In this document: positions 55,612 to 62,624 of the stretch, one piece after another | How the letters are laid out: every line of letters begins with the position of its first letter | Position numbering within the stretch: position 1 is the stretch's first letter | Assembly: GCA_013141055.1 (NCBI GenBank) | Contig: JABFRS010000001.1 | Span: 248,001 to 312,000 of the forward strand | Direction: 5' to 3' | Origin: Cyclobacteriaceae bacterium | GTDB taxonomy: Bacteria; Bacteroidota; Bacteroidia; Cytophagales; Cyclobacteriaceae | Length of the DNA stretch: 64,000 nt | Translations under genes and position numbers: made by a program | Notes under the pieces: model-generated | Told to the model about the DNA's origin: nothing | Databases searched by the model: none | What the model saw: only the letters and a program-made list of their open reading frames with translations

Positions 55612-56291
55612 AGGCCATTGCCGTTGATGACGAGCCCATTGCTCTTGAGATCGTTAGTTCACATGCTTCTAAAGTTCCCTTTCTGGAATTGAAGGGATGT
55701 TTTACTGACGCCTTCAAAGCTCTGGAGTATTTGCAAAGGGAAAGCATTGATCTTCTCTTCCTCGACATCAAGATGCCCGACATTTCCGGCATCGAGTTTT
55801 TTAATAGTCTTAGTAAGAAACCATTATTGATCTTCACTACGGCTTACCCGGAACACGCGGTTACCAGCTTCGAATTGGATGCAGTCGACTATCTCCTTAA
55901 ACCATTCTCTCTTTCGCGCTTCATCAAAGCCTGCAACAAAGCGAATGAGCTTCACAACTTCAGGCAGAAGGTGGAAAGCAGTGATCATCTTTTTCTTAAA
56001 ACAGGCTATGAGCAGGTAAAAGTTATGTATGACGACATCTATTACCTTGAGGCCACCGGTAATTATGTAACCTTTGTACTGAAAGAGAGGAAAATTCTTT
56101 CCCGTTCCACATTCGCAGAAGCGGTCAATCTATTGCCTGCAGGAAGATTTATCAGGGTGCATCGCTCTTATATTGTAAGCATAGACAAAATCGACAAGAT
56201 TGAAAAGCATCAGGTTACTGTTGGGAAAGTCACGATCCCTGTGAGTGAGGCTTACGTGACGGAGTTGAGTACTGCGATGAAGAGGCAGTGA
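55608..56291 (+). CDS. LytTR family response regulator
   Basis: A 227-residue regulator. The receiver domain is MKAIAVDDEPIALEIVSSHA, with phospho-acceptor Asp53 in IDLLFLDIKMPDISGIEFF, the conserved Thr in LLIFTTAYPEHAVTSFELDA and the Lys in VDYLLKPFSLSRF. The LytTR DNA-binding domain follows from about 125: IYYLEATGNYVTFVLKERKI, GRFIRVHRSYIVSIDKIDKI, VTIPVSEAYVTEL. It overlaps the kinase stop by 4 bp and so is translationally coupled. It probably acts on the divergent ABC exporter genes or its own operon. Confidence 0.95.
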   Translation: MKAIAVDDEPIALEIVSSHASKVPFLELKGCFTDAFKALEYLQRESIDLLFLDIKMPDISGIEFFNSLSKKPLLIFTTAYPEHAVTSFELDAVDYLLKPFSLSRFIKACNKANELHNFRQKVESSDHLFLKTGYEQVKVMYDDIYYLEATGNYVTFVLKERKILSRSTFAEAVNLLPAGRFIRVHRSYIVSIDKIDKIEKHQVTVGKVTIPVSEAYVTELSTAMKRQ

Positions 56292-56304
56292 AATAGCTTA
56301 CTAC

Positions 56305-56480
56305 CTTTTGTTGGTGAAAACATGTAGACAAAATTAGGTTGGTGAAAACACCAACCTTAGACAGAACCTCAACGACGAACTTATTACTTGAATTGCCTTT
56401 GGTTGGTGTTTTCACCAACCTCAACGCCACCTCAGACTTTTTTTAGATAAGGTTGGTGAAAACACCCACCTTAGACATTC
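56305..56480. repeat. Class-C hairpin array with two perfect palindromes
   Basis: Perfect units GGTTGGTGAAAACACCAACC (56337-56356) and its complement form GGTTGGTGTTTTCACCAACC (56401-56420), a near-perfect unit GGTTGGTGAAAACACCCACC (56451-56470), and a half unit near 56310. The flanks AAATTA or ATAA before and TTAGACA after are shared with copies at 52 kb. They fill the gap between the LytTR regulator and the sigma-factor gene. Confidence 0.85.
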
Positions 56481-56531
56481 CATTCTCATCAAAATCGTAA
56501 ATTGGTCAGAAATATTATCTCCTGCCTGTGA

Positions 56532-56548
56532 CAATTCTTAAAATTGTG
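56532..56548. promoter_or_regulatory. Small inverted repeat upstream of the sigma-factor gene
   Basis: ACAATT (56532-56537) and AATTGT (56543-56548) are perfect 6-bp arms separated by CTTAA, 29 bp before the GTG start of the ECF sigma gene. It could be an operator or part of the promoter; the AT-rich nature makes chance possible. Confidence 0.3.
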
Positions 56549-56577
56549 CTACTAATAGAATAAAGAACATAGCTCAA

Positions 56578-57078
56578 GTGGAATTGCAAAAGCAGAACTT
56601 TATTAAGATCATCAATGACAATCAGGGGATTGTCAGGAGTCTTTGTAAGGCTTACTACATCAGCTATCAGGATCAAAAAGACGCCTATCAGGATATAATC
56701 CTACAACTCTGGAAATCCTTTGATACATTCCGCGGAGAGTCGGAAATCAGTACCTGGATCTACAGGGTAAGTCTTAACACCCTGCTCGCCAAGGTGAGGA
56801 AAGACAGAAACAAGATTATCACGGAATCATTAGTGGCGTCGGATCTTATCATCAGGTCGACTCCCATGGCGGATGATGATAAAGAACTTCTGACCATGAT
56901 ACTCCAGTCCTTAAAAGACTTCGACAAGGCAATTGTCATTTTGTATCTGGAAGGATACAAAAACAAAGAAATCTCACAGATACTAAACCTGACACCCACT
57001 AACGTGAGTACCAGAATCAATAGAGTGAAGGCAGAACTAAAAGCAAGATTCAAAAATCATCTCCATGAATTTAAATAA
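56578..57078 (+). CDS. RNA polymerase ECF sigma factor
   Basis: A 166-residue sigma-70 family factor. Region 2 is visible in LCKAYYISYQDQKDAYQDII, LQLWKSFDTFRGESEISTWI and YRVSLNTLLAKVRKDRN. Region 4 is visible in LLTMILQSLKDFDKAIVILY, LEGYKNKEISQILNLTPTN and VSTRINRVKAELKARF. The start is GTG 56578; no ATG precedes region 2. A small membrane-protein gene overlaps its 3' end and leads into lgt. No classical anti-sigma (FecR or zinc-finger) is adjacent, so the small overlapping protein may play that part, which is inference. Confidence 0.93.
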   Translation: MELQKQNFIKIINDNQGIVRSLCKAYYISYQDQKDAYQDIILQLWKSFDTFRGESEISTWIYRVSLNTLLAKVRKDRNKIITESLVASDLIIRSTPMADDDKELLTMILQSLKDFDKAIVILYLEGYKNKEISQILNLTPTNVSTRINRVKAELKARFKNHLHEFK

Positions 57079-57253
57079 TCTCAAACCCGCGTGGAGACAG
57101 CTCGTACTTTTTAATTCCATGCAATCCATGGATCAAAAAGATATCCTGTCTATTATTGAACAGGCCGATATCCGGTCAGCAAGAAGATTGCCAGGATTAC
57201 TGATCAACACATTGATGTTTATCATCCTAACGGTTTGTTGTCAGGGAGGATGA
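57065..57253 (+). CDS. Small single-pass membrane protein overlapping the sigma-factor and lgt genes
   Basis: A 62-residue protein. The N-terminal 40 residues are helical and charged (NLNNLKPAWRQLVLFNSMQS, DILSIIEQADIRSARRLPGL), followed by one membrane helix LLINTLMFIILTVCC ending QGG. It overlaps the sigma-factor gene by 14 bp and lgt by 4 bp (ATGA), so it is translationally linked to both. N-termini of the form LKPAWxQ occur in membrane proteins encoded after Bacteroidota ECF sigma genes, but I cannot name the family. It could be a short anti-sigma factor. The short length after the helix means a truncated longer protein is also possible. Confidence 0.6.
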   Translation: MNLNNLKPAWRQLVLFNSMQSMDQKDILSIIEQADIRSARRLPGLLINTLMFIILTVCCQGG

Positions 57254-58059
57254 TTGCTTACATCATCTGGGATATAGATCCACGGGTTTTCGCTGGTTTA
57301 GAATTTTTACGATGGTATGGATTCTGTTGGGCCGTTGGAATGCTGGCAGGATATCAGGTCATGCTAAGAATTTATAAGCATGAAGGTCTTTCGCAAGCCG
57401 ATCTGGATAAGCTTACCGCATATGTAGCCGTTGGCGCTATTCTTGGAGCCCGCTTCGGTCACATTCTTTTTTATGATCCGATCTATTATCTGAATCATCC
57501 GATTGAGATTCTTCCCATCCGGATGGATCCGACATTTCAGTTTACAGGATTTGCAGGATTGGCTAGTCACGGAGGAATCTTGGGTGCTTTGTTTGCTTTG
57601 TATCTCTATTGCAAGAGGCATACGAAAGATTTCTTATGGACGCTGGACAAGCTAACCATTGCAGGAACATTATTAGGAAGTTTTATAAGATTCGGCAATC
57701 TGATGAATTCAGAGATCATTGGAATACCCACGCAGGGACCCTGGGCATTTGTATTTACCAGGATCGATGAGGTTCCGAGACACCCCGCACAACTCTATGA
57801 AGCCTTGTTCTACCTGGCGCTGGCTTCAATCTTGTTTCTCTTATGGAAATCAGGGAAGGTGGAGCGTTATAAAGGTTTTTTATTTGGACTTGGTTTTTCA
57901 TTGATCTTCGTGCAGAGATTTCTGGTTGAATTTGTAAAAGAGAATCAGGTAGCTTTTGAAGAGAGCATGGTGCTAAATATGGGACAGATATTAAGCATAC
58001 CATTGGTCATATTCGGAATTTCGATTATGGTATGGAGTTTAAAAAAGCATGAGCTTTAG
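57250..58059 (+). CDS. lgt: Prolipoprotein diacylglyceryl transferase
   Basis: A 269-residue inner-membrane enzyme that adds diacylglycerol from phosphatidylglycerol to the lipobox Cys of prolipoproteins. Key features: LEFLRWYGFCWAVGMLAGYQ, GAILGARFGHILFYDPIYYL (conserved GARxGH), GFAGLASHGGILGALFALYL (SHGG motif with the essential His), the signature IRFGNLMNSEIIGIPTQGPW, and RHPAQLYEALFYLALASILF. About seven helices, length typical. I use ATG 57250, immediately after GGGAGG and overlapping the upstream stop; a TTG at 57235 is also in frame. Location next to an ECF sigma gene is unusual for this housekeeping gene. Confidence 0.95.
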   Translation: MIAYIIWDIDPRVFAGLEFLRWYGFCWAVGMLAGYQVMLRIYKHEGLSQADLDKLTAYVAVGAILGARFGHILFYDPIYYLNHPIEILPIRMDPTFQFTGFAGLASHGGILGALFALYLYCKRHTKDFLWTLDKLTIAGTLLGSFIRFGNLMNSEIIGIPTQGPWAFVFTRIDEVPRHPAQLYEALFYLALASILFLLWKSGKVERYKGFLFGLGFSLIFVQRFLVEFVKENQVAFEESMVLNMGQILSIPLVIFGISIMVWSLKKHEL

Positions 58060-58072
58060 TTTTATCACAGGG

Positions 58073-58405
58073 TTGGTGAAAAACGTCAATCATAGACAAG
58101 ACATGGGTCGGTGAAAACACCAACCCGAGACAAAGATTCCGTAGTGAAGCTTATCCTTCATTTAATTTTTGCTTACCAAATGATGGGTTAGCAAGCAATA
58201 AAATAAACAGGCCGCTCCTATGGAGCTTGGTCAATTACTAATATATTTTTTCTACAAACAGGTCGCTCCTATGGAGCTTAGAAAGATTCCGTAGTGAAGC
58301 TTATCCTTCATTTAATTTTTGCTTACCAAATGATGGGTTTGCCTTAGGCCGGTATTTTCACCGACCTAAGCCTCTATAACATGATTGGTGAAAACACCAA
58401 CCATA
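58073..58405. repeat. Mixed palindrome region with a 150-bp duplication (classes A and C)
   Basis: The lgt-to-hydrolase gap carries class-C hairpins at both ends (GGGTTGGTGAAAAACGTCAA from 58071, GGGTCGGTGAAAACACCAAC from 58105, GGCCGGTATTTTCACCGACC from 58348, ATTGGTGAAAACACCAACCA from 58383). Two class-A units lie in the middle (58205-58228, 58253-58279). A 58-bp segment starting AAAGATTCCGTAGTGAAGC is repeated exactly at 58132-58189 and 58282-58339, an offset of 150 bp. Confidence 0.85.
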
Positions 58406-58414
58406 GAGATTGAA

Positions 58415-59575
58415 CTAAAACAAAAACAACTTCTTAACAATGCGTGTTCTCATTTTAAGATAGGCCTTTTTGAATTTCGGTGCGGCTTCACGCAATCCGG
58501 TATTACAAAGAATCACAACCGTCATGTCCTGCTTCGGAAAATAATATGCATCGGTGGTAACAGCAACTCCCCTGCCGGAATGTCCCATTAAAAAACTATA
58601 CGGGAAACTTTTATCTGCCATCAACCCCAGTCCGTAGTCAGGCGACTTATCATTGTTCCAGGTCTGCATCAGTTTTAATGAAGCTTCATTAAGTATTTTC
58701 CCATGCATAAGGTCCTCCAGAAAGTGAGCGACTTCTTCAACCGGTGCATAAACACCATCATCTCCCTCCAGCCAGTTGGTAGTTTCGATGGTCTCACGCG
58801 TGAGGTCATCCACCACACCATTCTGATCCATATCGCCATAGTAGGATATCGCATTGGATTCAGGTTCCTGTCGGTATGAGGTATTCAGATATCCATGTTG
58901 CTTGAGAAGTTTTCTCAGGTATTCGGAATGTCCTTCCGGAACAATCTTATCGACGATCAAAGCAAGCAGAAGATAATTGGTGCTGCTGTAGTCATAACGT
59001 TCTCCGGGAGTAAACAAGGCAGGCTTTCCAAAGACATAACGCCTGAGTGCATTTGTCCTGCTTAAGGTGTCAAGATTGAGCGCATCTGAAAAGTATAATT
59101 TCAAGAGTTGGGGATCGTGTTCATAGTTTACATATCCCGTTGTTTGTGCCAGCAGATGCTTTATTGTAATATCGTTTCCATTGGGAAGATTCGTGACAAT
59201 CTCGTCAGAAAGATATTGAGACATCTTATCATCCAGTTTGATCCTTCCTTCTTCCATCAGCTTTAGAACTGCTACAGCATTATACATCTTACCGATGCTG
59301 GCCAGTGAAAAAATATCATCCTTTTTCATAGGCGTTTTTGTCCGGATGTTGGAGTATCCGGAAGTAGCGGTCCACTCCCTCCCGTCCTTTGTACGCACAT
59401 AGACGGAGACACCTGTCAGGCCCTGTGCAGTGGCATCATCCAAATATTTACGGATTTTCCAGATTTTTCCAGGTGGGGTTGCATGAAGAGAAAGGGATAG
59501 TATTGTCAATCCCATACATAAATAAACAGATGCTTTCAATCTAATTGTGTTTGATTCAGCCCTAAAGACAACCAA
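58415..59575 (-). CDS. Serine hydrolase of the beta-lactamase/penicillin-binding (class C-like) family
   Basis: A protein of up to 386 residues. The Ser/Lys pair is in DDIFSLASIGKMYNAVAVLK (SxxK), the Tyr motif in GERYDYSSTNYLLLALIVD (YSSTN), and the third motif in FSYGLGLM-like region SYSFLMGHSGRGVAVTTDA in its real form FLMGHSGRGVAVTTDAYYF (HSG). A signal peptide is probable (LCMGLTILSLSLHATP). The start is uncertain: ATG 59575 gives a long basic lead, while TTG 59539 or ATG 59515 would place the signal peptide at the N-terminus. Such proteins are D-Ala carboxypeptidases or esterases; the substrate is not predictable. It is flanked by palindrome-rich gaps. Confidence 0.9.
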   Translation of the reverse strand: MVVFRAESNTIRLKASVYLCMGLTILSLSLHATPPGKIWKIRKYLDDATAQGLTGVSVYVRTKDGREWTATSGYSNIRTKTPMKKDDIFSLASIGKMYNAVAVLKLMEEGRIKLDDKMSQYLSDEIVTNLPNGNDITIKHLLAQTTGYVNYEHDPQLLKLYFSDALNLDTLSRTNALRRYVFGKPALFTPGERYDYSSTNYLLLALIVDKIVPEGHSEYLRKLLKQHGYLNTSYRQEPESNAISYYGDMDQNGVVDDLTRETIETTNWLEGDDGVYAPVEEVAHFLEDLMHGKILNEASLKLMQTWNNDKSPDYGLGLMADKSFPYSFLMGHSGRGVAVTTDAYYFPKQDMTVVILCNTGLREAAPKFKKAYLKMRTRIVKKLFLF

Positions 59576-60059
59576 TTACGCTTGCACCCCTATTCTATGA
59601 GCAAATATATTTTATAAGAGTAATACAAACAGGCCGCTCCTAAGGAGCTATGACAATTACTAACTGCCTCTTTTTATAAACATGTCGCCCCTACTTGGTT
59701 CAGTTTCGCCTATACTTCATGAGCCGATAATGGTGAGGTTGGTAATACGACAACTTGAGGCAAACACAATATTTTTGATTTCTTATAGTCAGAGAGTTCG
59801 TACCGCTACCGAGGTAAAGGGTAGTTCAATTTATAATTAAGGCCAGATACATGGATTATGTGTATCTTACCAGTATCGATTCAGGGCCCTCGACATCTAT
59901 AGAATCGCTTACCGTTTTTCACCCGTCCATCACAACCCTACTGGACATTCACTAGCGAACGATCTCGGCTAATCCCGTCAAATGTTGCTTTTGTTAATTT
60001 ATATAAGGCTTAAAATATAAGCTGTTTGACATTTTCTGCTATTCAACCAGGACTGACAA
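59576..60059. other. Intergenic gap with class-A and class-C repeat fragments
   Basis: This 484-bp gap separates divergent genes. It holds one good class-A unit (ACAGGCCGCTCCTAAGGAGC, 59628-59648), a degraded one (ATGTCGCCCCTACTTGG near 59677) and a degraded class-C unit (GGTTGGTAATACGACAACTT near 59738). The remaining 300 bp before the kinase gene show no clear gene, terminator or motif; GGCTTAAAATATAAGC near 60007 is a weak inverted repeat. Confidence 0.6.
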
Positions 60060-61673
60060 TTGGGTAATCATCATAATACAGGGCCGAATGAAATGAGTGT
60101 TCCAAAAAAGACCGGCGATCAGCAGATCTCACCGGAATACATTAACCACATGTTATCGATTGTGGAATCCTCTGATGATGCCATCATTTCGCAAACCCTG
60201 GAAGGCATTATGAGCAGCTGGAACAAGGGCGGTGAAAAGATGTTTGGTTTCACAGCGCTCGAAGCCATTGGCAAACATGTCTCTGTTCTAATTCCGCCGG
60301 AATATCTGGATGAGGAAGTTAAACTTCTCTCCAGAATAAATAACAACGAAACGGTTGATCACTTTGAGACCGTACGCTTAAGGAAGAACGGAGAAAAGAT
60401 CTTTGTCTCCCTCACCATCTCACCGCTGAAAAACGAAGAGGGAAAGATCATCGGCCTCTCAAAAATCGTCAGAGATATAACCGAGAGAAAATTAGCAGAG
60501 AGAGTAAGCATCAAGACAGAGTTATTTCAGAATGTAGAAAAAGAATTGCGCGCGGCAGAGCTTGTGAAGGCAAATGAAGAGCTGGTTTTCCAGAACCAGG
60601 AAAAAGAAAAGAGAGCAGCAGAACTTCTCATTGCAAACAAAGAGTTGATCTTTCAGAATAAGGAAAAAGAAACCCGTGCTGCAGAATTGATCCTGGCAAA
60701 CCGGGAGCTTGCATTTCAGAATGAAGAAAAGGAGAAACGGGCAGCTGAATTAGTGATCGCAAATAAAGAGCTCCTCTACCAGAATGAAGAGAGAAAGAAA
60801 AGAGCTGCTGAGTTAGCGATCGCCAATGAAGAGCTGGCATTTCAAAATAATGAAAAAGAGAAACGGGCCGCCGAGTTGATCCTTGCAAACCGTGAACTTG
60901 CTTTTCAAAATGAAGAAAAAGAGAAACGCGCTGCCGAACTAATCATTATCAACAGCGAACTGGCTTTACAAGAGATAAAACTTAAAAAGCATAACAAGGA
61001 ACTTGAACAATTCGCCTATGTGGCGTCCCATGATCTACAGGAGCCATTGAGGACAGTATCAAATTACATGCAGGTGTTTGAAGAAGATTACATGCCTCTG
61101 CTGGATAAAAAGGCATTGGGCTATCTGGCAGCTGTCAATAGTTCAACAGAGAGAATGAGCAACCTCGTCAAATCCTTACTCGCATTCTCCAGGCTCGGTA
61201 AAAACTCTGTATTAAAATCAGTGGATTGCAATGTACTCATCAGCGAGGTCATTGCAGACCTTCAAACGATGATCACAGAATCCGGTGCTGATATCAGTGT
61301 TTCAGAGATGCCGGTATTAAACTTATTTGAAATTGAGGCCAGGCAGCTATTCCAGAACATTATCATCAATGCGATAAAATTTCAGAAGAAGAAAACCCGT
61401 CCTAAAATAAAGATCTCATCAAGAAAGATGGATGAGCTGTACAGTTTTTCAATAAGTGATAATGGGATAGGAATTGATTCCACTCACTTTGAAAGGATCT
61501 TCGATATCTTCCAGCGTCTTCCCACCCAGGAAACATATGACGGAAATGGTATTGGCCTGGCGAATTGCAAAAAGATCGTTCAGCTGCATGAAGGTGAGTT
61601 GAGCGTAGAATCAGTTATCAATGAGGGAACGACCTTTCATTTTACTATAGGAAATTTAAAAATAAAACAATGA
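60060..61673 (+). CDS. PAS histidine kinase with seven 21-residue coiled-coil repeats
   Basis: A 537-residue soluble kinase. One PAS domain (about 27-150: MLSIVESSDDAIISQTLEGI, MSSWNKGGEKMFGFTALEAI, KIVRDITERKLAER) is followed by residues 160-306, seven unbroken 21-residue repeats of type EKEKRAAELVIANKELLFQN plus one residue. Then comes the H-box EQFAYVASHDLQEPLRTVSN (His324) and the ATPase domain with RQLFQNIIINAIKFQKKKTR, FSISDNGIGIDSTHFERIFD, YDGNGIGLANCKKI. The start is TTG 60060; ATG 60093 would lose only the lead. It overlaps the next gene, a CheY-like regulator, by 4 bp. Confidence 0.92.
   Translation: MGNHHNTGPNEMSVPKKTGDQQISPEYINHMLSIVESSDDAIISQTLEGIMSSWNKGGEKMFGFTALEAIGKHVSVLIPPEYLDEEVKLLSRINNNETVDHFETVRLRKNGEKIFVSLTISPLKNEEGKIIGLSKIVRDITERKLAERVSIKTELFQNVEKELRAAELVKANEELVFQNQEKEKRAAELLIANKELIFQNKEKETRAAELILANRELAFQNEEKEKRAAELVIANKELLYQNEERKKRAAELAIANEELAFQNNEKEKRAAELILANRELAFQNEEKEKRAAELIIINSELALQEIKLKKHNKELEQFAYVASHDLQEPLRTVSNYMQVFEEDYMPLLDKKALGYLAAVNSSTERMSNLVKSLLAFSRLGKNSVLKSVDCNVLISEVIADLQTMITESGADISVSEMPVLNLFEIEARQLFQNIIINAIKFQKKKTRPKIKISSRKMDELYSFSISDNGIGIDSTHFERIFDIFQRLPTQETYDGNGIGLANCKKIVQLHEGELSVESVINEGTTFHFTIGNLKIKQ
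60537..60977 (+). repeat. Seven tandem 63-bp coding repeats in the kinase gene
   Basis: Each 63-bp unit encodes 21 residues, exactly three heptads, so the coiled-coil register is unchanged by gain or loss of a unit. Conserved positions across units are RAAEL, AN-x-EL, and FQN. Units three and six are almost identical in protein (RAAELILANRELAFQNE in both), which suggests recent duplication or conversion. The last unit is the most diverged. Confidence 0.9.
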
Positions 61674-62068
61674 CAAAGAAACTAAGTTGCATCATGTTGA
61701 TTGATGATAATGCCAATGATAATTTTTTTCATGAACGGGAAATCAATAAATCAGATTCAAATCAGCTTGTCGTTGTTAAAGACTCCGGCGAACTGGCATT
61801 GGAATATATCAGCGCGGGCACTCTCCCACTGTCAAACCTGATCTTGCTTGACATCAATATGCCAGGAATGAATGGTTGGGAATTCCTGAAAAAATATGGC
61901 GAGCTTGATATCAAATTACGGGAGTATGCAGTTATTATCATGCTCACTACCTCCGACAATATTGACGACCGCACCAGAGCCAGCGAGTTCCCTTTTGTCA
62001 AATCCTACACTACCAAACCACTGACCCGACAAAAAATTGATTCTATCTGCAAGACGTTCTTCATTTAA
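61670..62068 (+). CDS. Single-domain response regulator (CheY-like)
   Basis: A 132-residue receiver: SCIMLIDDNANDNFFHEREI (acidic pocket), phospho-acceptor Asp61 in SNLILLDINMPGMNGWEFLK, the Thr in AVIIMLTTSDNIDDRTRASE and Lys in VKSYTTKPLTRQKIDSICK. There is no output domain. It overlaps the kinase stop by 4 bp, so the two are coupled. A stand-alone receiver with a soluble PAS kinase suggests a phosphorelay or a protein target instead of direct gene control. Bacteroidota phytochrome-like kinases are often paired with such receivers. Confidence 0.94.
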   Translation: MTKKLSCIMLIDDNANDNFFHEREINKSDSNQLVVVKDSGELALEYISAGTLPLSNLILLDINMPGMNGWEFLKKYGELDIKLREYAVIIMLTTSDNIDDRTRASEFPFVKSYTTKPLTRQKIDSICKTFFI

Positions 62069-62624
62069 GTATTAATCAAATAATATCCACTGATCCTTAA
62101 AATTGCCCTACTCTTGTCTTAATGGATCAACAGGATTTGAAATCGCGGTCTTGAATGCCGGAATGCTCATTCACTCATAGCAAAGTATGATACCGGCGCG
62201 GCAGGTAAAGACACTATCGGACGCCCTTTGCTGCCCCTCTATTGGTTTGGGAGCTTCAAGAATCCGTCGCTTCTGGAAGTCTCTATGATAGCAATTCCTA
62301 CAAAAATTCACTGCTGTTCAAGATAAGGAATTTTAGTAGCGCACAGAGGGAAAGATCAATCCAGTCTTTTAGTAAGGAATTAGAAAGAGCAACTTCGATT
62401 GGATATCTCTTCAATAACTACTCAATCATATGATAGGCGTTTCACCTATTTTATTACGCATTACACATACCGATAGCCTGCCATGCATAAAGAAAGATTA
62501 AAACAAGGTTAGAAATATATTAATGAGATGGTTCGTGAACTAACATAGTGTACTTTCACACCATTAGATAATGAGCTTAATCATAAGGATCTTCTTGTGC
62601 CCTACTCATTAGTTAACCCTCGCA
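62069..62624. other. Intergenic gap with a permease remnant; otherwise no gene recognised
   Basis: Apart from the FtsX tail at 62108-62170, no coding frame is convincing here. A plus-strand frame at 62242-62433 (63 codons) has fairly ordinary composition (AQRERSIQSFSKELERATS) but no recognisable domain or start context. The final 100 bp before 62625 hold the expected upstream region of the TolC-family gene, with no clear promoter motif. Confidence 0.5.
62108..62170 (-). pseudogene. C-terminal remnant of an FtsX/MacB-like permease
   Basis: On the minus strand a 20-codon tail reads SIPAFKTAISNPVDPLRQE and stops at 62108. This matches the universal ending of the permeases in this window (KAALANPVNSLRTE, KLNPAETLKSE, VVVANPVDSLRHE). 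A stop codon lies directly before it in the same frame, and no permease sequence is recognisable further upstream, so this is the end of a gene lost by deletion. Confidence 0.7.

Noticed and set aside
60628-60888. Minus-strand frame in the kinase repeat region
   Set aside because: It is generated by the 63-bp coding repeats read backwards; its internal repetition reflects the sense gene.
62242-62433. 63-codon plus-strand frame
   Set aside because: No domain, no start context and no conserved partner. It could be a small gene or a remnant but I cannot support it.
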